32,456 nucleotides of DNA from Tepidimonas aquatica. GTDB taxonomy: Bacteria > Pseudomonadota > Gammaproteobacteria > Burkholderiales > Burkholderiaceae_C. Below, in pieces: positions 24,219-31,900 of the stretch; within the stretch, counting starts at the first letter, position 1; every line of letters starts with the position of its first letter. The position numbers and the translations under genes are program-made. A model generated the notes under the pieces. That model worked only from the letters and a program-made list of their open reading frames with translations, was not told the DNA's origin and made no database searches. The stretch covers positions 1 to 32,456 of the forward strand of contig NZ_VJNA01000031.1 of NCBI RefSeq assembly GCF_007556585.1, written 5' to 3'.

Positions 24219-24941
24219 ATGGGCACTTTGGGCGAAAGCGTGCGCCTGGCGTTCGGGCTGCTGCTGAGCGGCGATGCCGTGCTGTGGCACACCGTGGCGC
24301 GTTCGCTGCTGGTCAGCGGACTGGCTTGTGCCTTCGCCTGTGTGGTAGGCCTGCCGCTGAGTGCGTGGCTGGCGTTGGCGCGCTTTGCCGGCCGTGGCGC
24401 GGTGGTGACCGTGCTCAACGCGTTGCTGGCGGTGCCTTCGGTGTTGGTGGGGCTGCTGGTGTACCTGCTGCTGTCGCGCTCGGGCCCGCTGGGGCACCTG
24501 GGGTGGCTGTTCTCGCTGCACGCCATGGTGTTGGCGCAGGCCCTGCTCGTGCTGCCGCTGGTGGCAGCGCTGACGCGCCAGCTGATCGAGGACGCGCACG
24601 CGCGCGGCGGCGAGCAGCTGCAGTCGCTGGGTGCGGGGCGGGCGCTGCGCGCCCTGCTGCTAGCCTGGGACGAGCGCCACGCGCTGCTGACGGTACTGAT
24701 CACGGTTTTTGGGCGCGCCATTTCCGAAGTGGGCACGGTCATGATCGTGGGCGGCAACATCGAGGGCTATACCCGCGTGATGACGACCGCCATCGCGCTG
24801 GAAACCAGCAAGGGCGATCTGCCGCTGGCGCTGGCTCTGGGTCTGGTCTTGCTGCTGGTGGTGTGGGCGTTGCATGCGTTGGTGGCCGTGCTGCGCAGGC
24901 TCGGCCAGCGCGGCACGGCAGCCGTGGAGACGGCGGCATGA
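24219..24941 (+). CDS. tupB: TupB, tungstate ABC transporter permease
   Basis: A 240-residue inner-membrane permease with about five or six spans. It has the BPD-transporter EAA-like loop (ARGGEQLQSLGAGRALRALL) and the TupB-typical FGRAISEVGTVMIVGGNIEG, followed by TRVMTTAIALETSKGDLPLA. These last segments are characteristic of tungstate permeases of the TupABC family rather than molybdate ModB. It forms the channel through which tungstate delivered by TupA passes. Gene order here is B-C-A, whereas many operons have A first. Its stop overlaps tupC in ATGA. The aldehyde oxidoreductase genes downstream give a clear use for the metal. Confidence 0.93.
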   Translation: MGTLGESVRLAFGLLLSGDAVLWHTVARSLLVSGLACAFACVVGLPLSAWLALARFAGRGAVVTVLNALLAVPSVLVGLLVYLLLSRSGPLGHLGWLFSLHAMVLAQALLVLPLVAALTRQLIEDAHARGGEQLQSLGAGRALRALLLAWDERHALLTVLITVFGRAISEVGTVMIVGGNIEGYTRVMTTAIALETSKGDLPLALALGLVLLLVVWALHALVAVLRRLGQRGTAAVETAA

Positions 24942-25663
24942 GTGCGACGCCGGTGTTCGAGCTGCAGGCGGCGGCCGTGCGCCTGGGCGCGGTGCAGGCG
25001 CTGCATGCCCTGGATCTGCGCATTCACGCGGGCGAGGCGGTGGCTCTGGTGGGTGCCAACGGCAGCGGCAAGAGCACGCTGCTGCGGCTGCTGCATGGTC
25101 TGCAGCCGCCCAGCAGCGGGCGTGTGAGCAGCGTGCCGCTGCGCGCGCAGGCCATGCTGTTTCAACGGCCCTATCTGCTGCGCACCAGCGCGCTGCGCAA
25201 TGTGGCGCTGGCGCTGTGGCTGCGCGGCGCGCGCTGGACCGACGCCAAGGTGCAGGCCATGCGCGCGCTGCAGCGGGTGGGGCTGGAGGGCCAGGCCAGC
25301 CGTGCGGCGCGCACGCTCTCGGGTGGCCAGCAGCAGCGCCTGGCGCTGGCGCGTGCCTGGGCCTTGCAGCCGCAGGTGCTGTTGCTGGACGAGCCCACGG
25401 CCAGCCTGGATCCGCACGCCAAGCGCGAGGTGGAGGCGCTGATCGCGCAGTTCATGCAGGGCCGCACGGCAGCGGGCGCGCCGCTGACGCTGGTCTTTGC
25501 CAGCCACAACCTGGGCCAGGTCAAGCGCCTGGCCAGTCGCGTGCTGTATCTGGAGCGCGGGCGGCTGTTGGCCGATTTGCCGGTGCGCGAATTCTTCGAC
25601 CACGAACGGCTGCAGGTGGTTTCGCCCGAAGGGGCGCTTTTCGTTAAAGGAGAACTGATATGA
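24938..25663 (+). CDS. tupC: TupC, tungstate ABC transporter ATP-binding protein
   Basis: A 241-residue ABC ATPase with Walker A GANGSGKST (39-47), the Q-loop in AMLFQRPYLLRTS, the signature LSGGQQQRLALARAWA, Walker B VLLLDEPTASLDPHAK and the switch histidine in VFASHNLGQVKRL. It powers the TupB channel. The start ATG at 24938 overlaps the tupB stop and the stop overlaps tupA, so all three are translated as one unit. The short C-terminal tail lacks the TOBE domain seen in ModC, which agrees with a TupC assignment. Confidence 0.92.
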   Translation: MSATPVFELQAAAVRLGAVQALHALDLRIHAGEAVALVGANGSGKSTLLRLLHGLQPPSSGRVSSVPLRAQAMLFQRPYLLRTSALRNVALALWLRGARWTDAKVQAMRALQRVGLEGQASRAARTLSGGQQQRLALARAWALQPQVLLLDEPTASLDPHAKREVEALIAQFMQGRTAAGAPLTLVFASHNLGQVKRLASRVLYLERGRLLADLPVREFFDHERLQVVSPEGALFVKGELI

Positions 25664-26496
25664 GCGGCTCGAAAAAGAGAATCCAAAAGCTGTGGCGCTG
25701 GGTCGCAGCCTGGGGCCTGGGGCTGGGCCTGCTGACGGCTGCGGCAGCGCAAAGCATCGTCGTGGCTTCGACGACCTCCACCGAGCAATCGGGTTTGTTC
25801 GCGCACCTGCTGCCGCGCTTCACACAGCACAGTGGCATCGCGGTCAAGGTCGTGGCCCTGGGCACGGGGCAGGCGCTGGACATGGCCCGGCGCGGCGATG
25901 CGGATGTGGTCTTCGTGCATGACCAGCCGGCCGAGGAGAAGTTCGTGGCCGAAGGTTGGGGTCTGAAGCGCCTGCCGGTGATGTACAACGACTTCGTTCT
26001 GATCGGCCCCAAGGCGGACCCGCTAGGGGTCCGTGGCCATGACATCGTGGCGGCGCTGAAGAAGATCAGCGCGGCGGGTGCGCCGTTCATTTCGCGTGGC
26101 GACAAAAGCGGCACGCATGCGGCCGAGCTGCGGTATTGGACGCTGGCTGGTGTAGAGGACAAGGGCGCTGGGTACAGGGCCTGTGGCTGCGGCATGGGGC
26201 CGGCCCTCAATATCGCTGCCAGCAGTGGTACCTACGTGCTGGCCGACCGCGGCACCTGGCTGAACTTCAAGAACCGCGCCGACCTGACCATCTTGGTCGA
26301 AGGCGACCAGCGCCTGTTCAACCAGTACGGCGTCATCGTGGTCAACCCGGCGCGCCACCCCCACGTCAACGTGCGCGATGCCCAGCGCTTTGCCGACTGG
26401 CTCGTCTCGCCCCAGGGGCAGCAAGCGATCGCCGACTATCAAATCGCCGGCCAGCCGGTATTTTTCCCGAACGCAGCCCAGCAGGCGAGCAAATGA
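25660..26496 (+). CDS. tupA: TupA, periplasmic tungstate-binding protein
   Basis: A 278-residue solute-binding protein with a signal peptide (charged MSGSKKRIQK, hydrophobic stretch, cleavage near AAA-QS at ~30). The mature protein opens with VVASTTSTEQSGLF, whose TTS motif binds the oxyanion in TupA. FISRGDKSGTH and GVIVVNPARHP are also conserved in this family. It captures tungstate at very high affinity and hands it to TupBC. An AAAGGAG RBS (25646-25652) precedes the ATG, which overlaps the tupC stop, allowing extra expression of the binding protein. The preference for tungstate over molybdate is from family knowledge. Confidence 0.93.
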   Translation: MSGSKKRIQKLWRWVAAWGLGLGLLTAAAAQSIVVASTTSTEQSGLFAHLLPRFTQHSGIAVKVVALGTGQALDMARRGDADVVFVHDQPAEEKFVAEGWGLKRLPVMYNDFVLIGPKADPLGVRGHDIVAALKKISAAGAPFISRGDKSGTHAAELRYWTLAGVEDKGAGYRACGCGMGPALNIAASSGTYVLADRGTWLNFKNRADLTILVEGDQRLFNQYGVIVVNPARHPHVNVRDAQRFADWLVSPQGQQAIADYQIAGQPVFFPNAAQQASK

Positions 26497-26520
26497 ACCG
26501 TCGAATGCCTACACTCGCAC

Positions 26521-26545
26521 CTGCACAGCACTTTTCGCTGTGCAG
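26521..26545 (+). terminator. hairpin after tupA
   Basis: CTGCACAGC (26521-26529) and GCTGTGCAG (26537-26545) form a perfect 9-bp stem with loop ACTTTTC, 24 bases after the tupA stop. No T-run follows, so it may protect the mRNA end rather than terminate on its own. It ends ten bases before a glutathione-transferase stub. Confidence 0.5.
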
Positions 26546-26554
26546 AACCGGATC

Positions 26555-26668
26555 ATGAAGCTGTACCTCAAACCCGGCGCCTGCTCGCTGGCCGTGCACA
26601 TCGTGCTGGAGGAGCTGGGCGTGCGCCCTGCGGTGCAGGCCACCCTCAAGGCCGAGGATCTGGCCTGA
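26555..26668 (+). pseudogene. glutathione S-transferase N-terminal stub
   Basis: Thirty-seven codons starting MKLYLKPGACSLAVHIVLEE match the N-terminal thioredoxin-like start of bacterial GSTs (the SPGACS-type active-site loop), then end at TGA after KAEDLA. A normal GST has about 200 residues, so more than 80 percent is missing. The break coincides with the perfect palindrome GGCCTGA-GCA-TCAGGCC (26662-26678), whose other arm holds the stop of the convergent regulator. This looks like a deletion scar. It is probably not functional. Confidence 0.75.
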
Positions 26669-26678
26669 GCATCAGGCC
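26662..26678. repeat. palindrome holding both convergent stop codons
   Basis: GGCCTGA (26662-26668) and TCAGGCC (26672-26678) are perfect complements around GCA. The TGA of the GST stub is in one arm and the TGA of the regulator, on the other strand, is in the other arm. It may serve as a short bidirectional terminator stem or mark the joint of a deletion. Confidence 0.5.
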
Positions 26679-27853
26679 GCGGTGTCGGGCTCATCGCGGC
26701 GCTGGGCCAGCCGGCGATAGACGGTGGCGCGGCTGATGCCCAGACGCCGCGCCGCTTCGGCCACGTTGCCTCCGGCTTCGGCCACGGCCTGACGGATCAG
26801 GGCCGCCTCGCGGCTGCGCAGCGGCACCGCCGCCGCGCCAACGGCCGCGCCAGCGTCGGCGCCACCGGTTTGCGCCCACACCAGCACCCGCAGGCCGCCC
26901 CAGGTCGGCACCTCCAGCGGCGGGCGCTGGCGCCGTGCAGCGTCGAACAGCATCGCCACCGGCAGCGCCAGCACCTCGCTGGCGTGCGGCCACGGCGCGC
27001 CGATGTCCAGCATGTGGGCCGCAGTTCGGTTGGCCGCCACGATCATGCCCTCACCGTCCAGCGCCAGCAGCCCGTCGTCATCGTCGCCGGGCAGGTGGCC
27101 GGGCCACGTCAGCCGCAGGCGCAGCGTGTGCGACTGGGCCAGCACCAACGCGTTTTCGATACGGCGCGCCGTCACCGCCACCAGGTGCTTCAGCGCCCGA
27201 CGCTCGGGCGCGAGCACCCCGGTCAAATCCAGCATCCCCAGGCAAGCGCCGTCCGGCCCCCACAGCGGCGCGCCCGCGCACGAGTACACCGCGGTGTCTT
27301 CAAAAAAATGCTCGCCGCGGTGCAGCCACACCGGCGTAAGTTCGGCCAACGCAGCGCCGATGGCGGTGGTGCCCACGGTGCGCTCCGACAGGTCCACCCC
27401 GACGCGGGCGATCGCGTGCACGTGCACGTTGTGGTCATCGACCGGCCCATGCACGTCGATGATGACGCCGTCGGCGTTGGTCAGCAGCGCGAAGTAGCCG
27501 GTGTCGTGCATCGCCCGGCCCAGTGTTTGTTCGATCACCGGGATCGCAACCCGGCGCAGCTCGGCGCTGGCCTGCAGCGCCCGCCGTTGCGCCGCGGCGC
27601 TGACGGCGTCGAACGTGATGCGCTCGCGTGGCGAGCGCCCCCAAGCCAGGCAGCGCTGCCAGGACGCCACGATCCACGGCTCCACGGCCGCGCTGGCTGG
27701 CGCTGCCCCCTCGTGCAGCAGCCACCGCCGGCGCGCCTGCTCGATGGCGCGCAAGCGCTCGCCTGCGGCGGTGGGGGCCACACGGTACTCAACGCCTTGC
27801 GCCATGGTGCGGGTGTCTTCTGGTGCGGCCGCGAGCCGGTCACGATGTCGCAT
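26672..27853 (-). CDS. AcoR-like GAF/Fis-type regulator lacking the AAA+ domain
   Basis: A 393-residue protein with the N-terminal AcoR-type region (PWIVASWQRCLAWGRSPRER, residues ~50-75), a GAF-like sensor with GYFALLTNADGVIIDVHGP and DLSERTVGTTAIGAALAEL, a PAS-like segment (LLALDGEGMIVAANRTAAHM, ~270-300) and a C-terminal Fis helix-turn-helix (AGGNVAEAARRLGISRATVY). The sigma-54-activating AAA+ domain, with GAFTGA and Walker motifs, normally lies between the sensor and the HTH and is absent. It is therefore a non-sigma-54 regulator. It is divergent from the aor operon across a perfect palindrome and probably controls it. The start at 27853 is tentative; an ATG at 27805 would shorten it by 16 residues. 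Confidence 0.82.
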   Translation of the reverse strand: MRHRDRLAAAPEDTRTMAQGVEYRVAPTAAGERLRAIEQARRRWLLHEGAAPASAAVEPWIVASWQRCLAWGRSPRERITFDAVSAAAQRRALQASAELRRVAIPVIEQTLGRAMHDTGYFALLTNADGVIIDVHGPVDDHNVHVHAIARVGVDLSERTVGTTAIGAALAELTPVWLHRGEHFFEDTAVYSCAGAPLWGPDGACLGMLDLTGVLAPERRALKHLVAVTARRIENALVLAQSHTLRLRLTWPGHLPGDDDDGLLALDGEGMIVAANRTAAHMLDIGAPWPHASEVLALPVAMLFDAARRQRPPLEVPTWGGLRVLVWAQTGGADAGAAVGAAAVPLRSREAALIRQAVAEAGGNVAEAARRLGISRATVYRRLAQRRDEPDTAA

Positions 27854-27872
27854 TTTGAGAATTTCGCACAGC

Positions 27873-27890
27873 CCTAGGGTAAACCCTAGG
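27873..27890. promoter_or_regulatory. perfect palindrome in the aor control region
   Basis: CCTAGGGT-AA-ACCCTAGG, 8-bp arms, lies 20 bases from the regulator start and 85 bases before aorA. Fis-type HTH dimers bind such dyads. A second small stem (CCCAC 27928-27932 with GTGGG 27939-27943) lies in the aorA leader. No GG-N10-GC sigma-54 promoter was found, in keeping with the regulator lacking AAA+. Confidence 0.55.
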
Positions 27891-27975
27891 CGGTGCGTGG
27901 TTTTGAGTGGCCAAGAATAGCGCAAAACCCACACGCGCGTGGGGATGCCCCGCGCACCACCAGGAGACACACACC

Positions 27976-28458
27976 ATGCAGAAGATGCTGCACATCGACC
28001 CGGCCAAGTGCACCGGCTGCCTCTCGTGCGAGATGGCGTGCTCGTACGAAAACTATGGTGTCTTTGCCACCGCCAAATCCCGCATCAAGGTGTTTGAATT
28101 CCACCACACCGGTCGCAAGGTGCCCTACACCTGCACCCAGTGCGACGAAGCATGGTGCTTGCACGCCTGCCCGGTGGAGGCCATCACGGTGGACAAGGTC
28201 ACCGGCGCCAAGGTGGTCAGCGAATCGACCTGCGTGGGCTGCAAGGTGTGCACGATCGCCTGCCCCTTTGGCACGATCAACTACGTGGCCGAAACCGGCA
28301 AGGTGCAAAAGTGCGACCTGTGCGGCGGCCAGCCCGCGTGCGCCGAGGCCTGCCCGACCGGCGCCATCACCTTCATCGACGCCAACTGGACCGGTCTGGG
28401 CAAGATGCAGCACTGGGCCGACAAGCTCGGCAACCAGCCCGCCGCCGCTGCGGCGTGA
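27976..28458 (+). CDS. aorA: AorA, polyferredoxin subunit of aldehyde oxidoreductase
   Basis: A 160-residue protein with sixteen cysteines in four groups, enough for four [4Fe-4S] clusters: C12/15/18/22, C53/56/61/65, C86/89/92/96 and C113/116/122/126. It resembles the HycB/DmsB type of electron-transfer subunit. In the NAD-linked enzyme of Aromatoleum aromaticum, AorA passes electrons from the tungsten subunit to the FAD subunit and can form filaments with it. The ATG at 27976 follows AGGAG (27962-27966) and gives the conserved start MQKMLHIDPAKCTGC; an upstream in-frame extension would lie in the control region. First gene of the operon, cytoplasmic. Confidence 0.92.
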   Translation: MQKMLHIDPAKCTGCLSCEMACSYENYGVFATAKSRIKVFEFHHTGRKVPYTCTQCDEAWCLHACPVEAITVDKVTGAKVVSESTCVGCKVCTIACPFGTINYVAETGKVQKCDLCGGQPACAEACPTGAITFIDANWTGLGKMQHWADKLGNQPAAAAA

Positions 28459-28511
28459 GCGCCGTCCCGTCGTTCCGTCACACAACGCCAACGCTTGCAA
28501 GGAGACCGATC

Positions 28512-30359
28512 ATGGCCTGGGCCGGAAAACTTTTGCGTGTCAACCTCACGGCCGGCACCTGCACGCCGGAGCCGCTCAACATGACCTGGGCGCGCCAGTA
28601 CCTCGGCTCGCGCGGGCTGGGTACCAAATACCTGGTCGAAGAAGTCGACCCCAAGGTCGATCCGCTGTCGCCGGACAACAAAATCATCTGGGCCACGGGG
28701 CCGCTGACCGGCACGATGGCCTCCACCGGCGGGCGCTACACCGTCATTACCAAGGGGCCGCTGACCGGCGCCATCGCCTGCTCCAACTCCGGCGGCTACT
28801 GGGGCGCGGAGCTCAAGGCCGCGGGCTGGGACATGATCATCTTTGAGGGCAAATCGCCCACGCCAGTGTACCTGTACATCCAGGACGACGTGGCCGAGCT
28901 GCGCGACGCCTCGCACCTGTGGGGCAAGAGCGTGTGGGACACCGAACACATCCTCAAGACCAGCCTGCAAGACCCGCTGCTGCGCATCTCCAGCATCGGG
29001 CGTGCCGGCGAAAACCAGGTCCTGTTTGCCTGCGTGGTCAACGACCTGCACCGCGCCGCCGGACGCTCGGGCGTGGGGGCGGTGGCCGGCAGCAAAAACC
29101 TCAAGGCCATCGCGGTGCGCGGCACCAAGGGCGTGGGCAACATCCGCGACCCGCAGGCTTTCATGCAGGCCACGCGCGCCGCCAAAAAGGTGCTGGCCGA
29201 CAACGCCGTCACGGGTCAGGGCCTGCCCAAGTACGGCACCCAGGTGCTGATGAACGTCATCAACGAAATCGGCGCGCTGCCCACACGCAACCACCGCGAC
29301 GTGCAGTTCGAAGGCGCCAACGACATCTCGGCCGAGGCCATGCTCAAGCCACGCCCCACCGATGGCAAGCCGCATCTGGTCACCAACCAGGCCTGCTTTG
29401 GCTGCACGATCGCCTGCGGGCGCATCAGCAAAATCGACGAAACCCACTTCAGCGTGCAAAACAAACCTCAGTACTGGGGCGCCAGCGGCGGCCTGGAATA
29501 TGAAGCCGCCTGGGCGCTGGGCGCGGCCAACGGCGTCAACGACCTCGAGGCCCTGCAATACGCCAACCTCATCTGCAACGAGCACGGGATGGACCCCATC
29601 AGCTTCGGCGCCACGGTGGGCGCGGTCATGGAGCTGTACGAACTGGGGGTGCTGACCAAGGAGCAAATCGGCCTCGAAGCGCCGTTTGGCTCGGCGCGCG
29701 CACTGTGCGAACTGGCCGACATGACCGCCAACGGCATCGGCTTTGGCAAGGAAATCGCCCTGGGCTCCAAGCGGCTGTGCGCCAAATACGGCCACCCCGA
29801 GCTGTCGATGAGCGTCAAGGGGCTGGAATTTCCAGCCTACGACAGCCGTGGCATCCAGGGCATGGGGCTTGCCTACGCCACCAGCAACCGCGGTGCGTGC
29901 CACCTGCGCGGCTACACGGTGGCCTCGGAGGTGCTGGGCATCCCCGTCAAGACCGACCCGCACAGCACCGAGGGCAAGCCCGAGCTGGTCAAGGCGTTTC
30001 AGGACGCCACGGCGGCGTTCGACTCGGCGGGCATTTGCATCTTCACCAGCTTTGCCTGGACGCTGGCCGACGTCGCCCCGCAGGTGGCCGCCGCCTGTGG
30101 CGAGGAGTTCACCGTGCAGGAGCTCGAGCGCATCGGCGAGCGCATCTGGAACCTGGAGCGCGAGTTCAACAACCGCGCCGGCTTCACCGCCGCCGACGAC
30201 ACGCTGCCGCCACGGCTGCTCAACGAGCCGGCCAAGACCGGCCCGGCCAAGGGGTTGACCAACAAGCTGCCCGAGATGCTGCCCAAGTACTACGAAGTGC
30301 GCGGCTGGGACGCCCAAGGGCGGCCCACGGCGGAGACGAAAGCACGTCTGGGCCTGTGA
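28512..30359 (+). CDS. aorB: AorB, tungsten-dependent aldehyde oxidoreductase large subunit
   Basis: A 615-residue member of the aldehyde:ferredoxin oxidoreductase family, which oxidises aldehydes to acids at a tungsten bis-pterin centre. The N-terminal barrel domain has LLRVNLTAGT and the GPLTG repeats that hold the pterins. The [4Fe-4S] cluster ligands are C295, C298, C302 (ACFGCTIAC) and C509 (DSAGICIFTSF), at positions like those of the Pyrococcus enzyme. An AGGAGA RBS precedes the ATG. With AorA and AorC it forms an NAD-coupled complex, unlike the archaeal ferredoxin-linked form. The tungstate importer a few genes upstream supports tungsten over molybdenum. Confidence 0.95.
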   Translation: MAWAGKLLRVNLTAGTCTPEPLNMTWARQYLGSRGLGTKYLVEEVDPKVDPLSPDNKIIWATGPLTGTMASTGGRYTVITKGPLTGAIACSNSGGYWGAELKAAGWDMIIFEGKSPTPVYLYIQDDVAELRDASHLWGKSVWDTEHILKTSLQDPLLRISSIGRAGENQVLFACVVNDLHRAAGRSGVGAVAGSKNLKAIAVRGTKGVGNIRDPQAFMQATRAAKKVLADNAVTGQGLPKYGTQVLMNVINEIGALPTRNHRDVQFEGANDISAEAMLKPRPTDGKPHLVTNQACFGCTIACGRISKIDETHFSVQNKPQYWGASGGLEYEAAWALGAANGVNDLEALQYANLICNEHGMDPISFGATVGAVMELYELGVLTKEQIGLEAPFGSARALCELADMTANGIGFGKEIALGSKRLCAKYGHPELSMSVKGLEFPAYDSRGIQGMGLAYATSNRGACHLRGYTVASEVLGIPVKTDPHSTEGKPELVKAFQDATAAFDSAGICIFTSFAWTLADVAPQVAAACGEEFTVQELERIGERIWNLEREFNNRAGFTAADDTLPPRLLNEPAKTGPAKGLTNKLPEMLPKYYEVRGWDAQGRPTAETKARLGL

Positions 30360-30361
30360 CC

Positions 30362-31639
30362 ATGCGGCACCACGTCATCCTGGGCGCAGGCCCGGCAGGC
30401 GTCATCGCGGCCGAAACCATCCGCAAGCACGCGCCGCACGACCGCGTCACGCTGGTGGGCGACGAGCCCGAGCCGCCCTACTCGCGCATGGCCATCCCCT
30501 ACCTGCTGGTGGGCAACATCGACGAGCGCGGCACCTACCTGCGCAAGCACCCTGGGCATTACGCGGCGCTGGGCATCGACTGCGTGGCGGGCCGCGCCAC
30601 GGCGGTGGACACCCAAGCGTGCCGCGTCACGCTGCACGACGGCCGCACGCTGGAGTACGACCGGCTGCTGCTGGCCACCGGCTCGCGCCCCGTCAAGCCT
30701 CCCATCCCCGGCGTCACGCTGCCGGGTGTGCACCACTGCTGGACGCTGGCCGACGCGCGCGCCATCCAGGCACTGGCCAAGCCTGGTGCGCGCGTGCTGC
30801 AACTGGGCGCGGGCTTCATCGGCTGCATCATCATGGAAGCGCTCAAGCAGCGGGGTGTGCAGCTGACGGTGGTGGAAATGGGCGATCGCATGGTGCCGCG
30901 CATGATGGGGCCGACCGCCGGCGGCATGATCCGGCACTGGTGCGAACGCCAAGGCGTGCGCGTGCTCACCCAAACGCGCATCGAAGCCATCGAGCGGGCC
31001 GCGCCGCTGCGCGTGCGTCTGTCCGACGGCCAGCACGTCGAGGCCGACCTTGTCATCATCGCCGCCGGTGTCAAGCCGGCGATCGAGTTCCTGCAAGCCA
31101 GCGACATCCGCTGCCTGCAAGGTGTGCTCACCGACGAGCACATGCAAACCAACGTCCCCGGCGTGTACGCCGCCGGCGACTGCGCCGAAGCCTTCGACAA
31201 GGTCAGTGGCACCACCATCGTCAGCGCCATCCAACCCAACGCCGCCGAGCAAGCGCGCGTGGCCGCACTCAACATGGTGGGGCTGCGTGCCGAGCTGCGC
31301 GGCGTGACCCAAATCAACGTGCTCGACACCCTGGGGTTGATCTCCACCAGCTTCGGCCACTGGCAGGGTGTACCGGGTGGCGAGCGGGCCGAAGTGGTGG
31401 ACGAGGTCCACCACAAGGTGGTGAGCCTGGCCTTTAACGGCGACCGGGTGGTGGGCTGCAACACGGTGGGTTGGACCGACCATGTAGGTGCTCTGCGCGG
31501 TTTGGTCGAAGGCCAAGTGCGGCTGGGGGCCTGGAAAGAGGCGCTGCTGCGCGACCCCACGCAGTTCGCAGCGGCGTACCTGGCCTGCGCGCAAAGCCAG
31601 CACCGCTGGAGCGGCGCGCTCGATGGTGGGCGGCGCTAG
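30362..31639 (+). CDS. aorC: AorC, FAD/NAD-binding subunit of aldehyde oxidoreductase
   Basis: A 425-residue pyridine nucleotide-disulfide oxidoreductase-type flavoprotein. It has the FAD site HVILGAGPAGVIAAETIR, an NAD site LQLGAGFIGCIIMEALKQRG, and the second FAD motif TNVPGVYAAGDCAEAFD. No redox CxxC pair is seen, so it is of the NirB/NADH-oxidase-like class that moves electrons between NAD and Fe-S partners. In the Aromatoleum enzyme AorC reduces NAD+ with electrons from AorA. The ATG lies two bases after the aorB stop, and the next gene begins nine bases after its stop. Confidence 0.9.
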   Translation: MRHHVILGAGPAGVIAAETIRKHAPHDRVTLVGDEPEPPYSRMAIPYLLVGNIDERGTYLRKHPGHYAALGIDCVAGRATAVDTQACRVTLHDGRTLEYDRLLLATGSRPVKPPIPGVTLPGVHHCWTLADARAIQALAKPGARVLQLGAGFIGCIIMEALKQRGVQLTVVEMGDRMVPRMMGPTAGGMIRHWCERQGVRVLTQTRIEAIERAAPLRVRLSDGQHVEADLVIIAAGVKPAIEFLQASDIRCLQGVLTDEHMQTNVPGVYAAGDCAEAFDKVSGTTIVSAIQPNAAEQARVAALNMVGLRAELRGVTQINVLDTLGLISTSFGHWQGVPGGERAEVVDEVHHKVVSLAFNGDRVVGCNTVGWTDHVGALRGLVEGQVRLGAWKEALLRDPTQFAAAYLACAQSQHRWSGALDGGRR

Positions 31640-31648
31640 CATCGCAGC

Positions 31649-31900
31649 ATGAACGTCACCCTCAAGCTGTTCGCAACGCTCAGCGACCATCTACCGGCCG
31701 GCGCCCAGAGCAATCAAATCGTGTTGCCTGTGGTGCCGGGCACCACGGTGCAGCAGCTCATCGAGTGGCTGCACCTGCCGTCCAAGCTGGTGCACCTGGT
31801 GCTGGTCAACGGCGTGTACATCCCGCCCGAGGCGCGCGCCGCCCGCGTGCTGGCCGACGGCGACACCTTGGCCATCTGGCCGCCGATCGCGGGCGGATGA
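31649..31900 (+). CDS. aorD: MoaD/ThiS-like protein of the aor operon
   Basis: An 83-residue beta-grasp protein ending in Gly-Gly (WPPIAGG), the mark of MoaD and ThiS sulfur carriers. It has KLFATLSDHLP at the start and LVNGVYIPPEARAARVLADG before the tail. MoaD donates the dithiolene sulfur of pterin cofactors after thiocarboxylation. A dedicated copy at the end of aor operons is thought to serve the tungsten cofactor, or the delivery of it. Nine bases separate it from aorC, and its stop overlaps the next gene in ATGA. Confidence 0.88.
   Translation: MNVTLKLFATLSDHLPAGAQSNQIVLPVVPGTTVQQLIEWLHLPSKLVHLVLVNGVYIPPEARAARVLADGDTLAIWPPIAGG

Noticed and set aside
27854-27975. A sigma-54 promoter before aorA
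   Set aside because: The nearest candidate (TGGCC...AGC at 27908-27921) has GG and GC nine bases apart instead of ten, and the adjacent regulator has no AAA+ domain.
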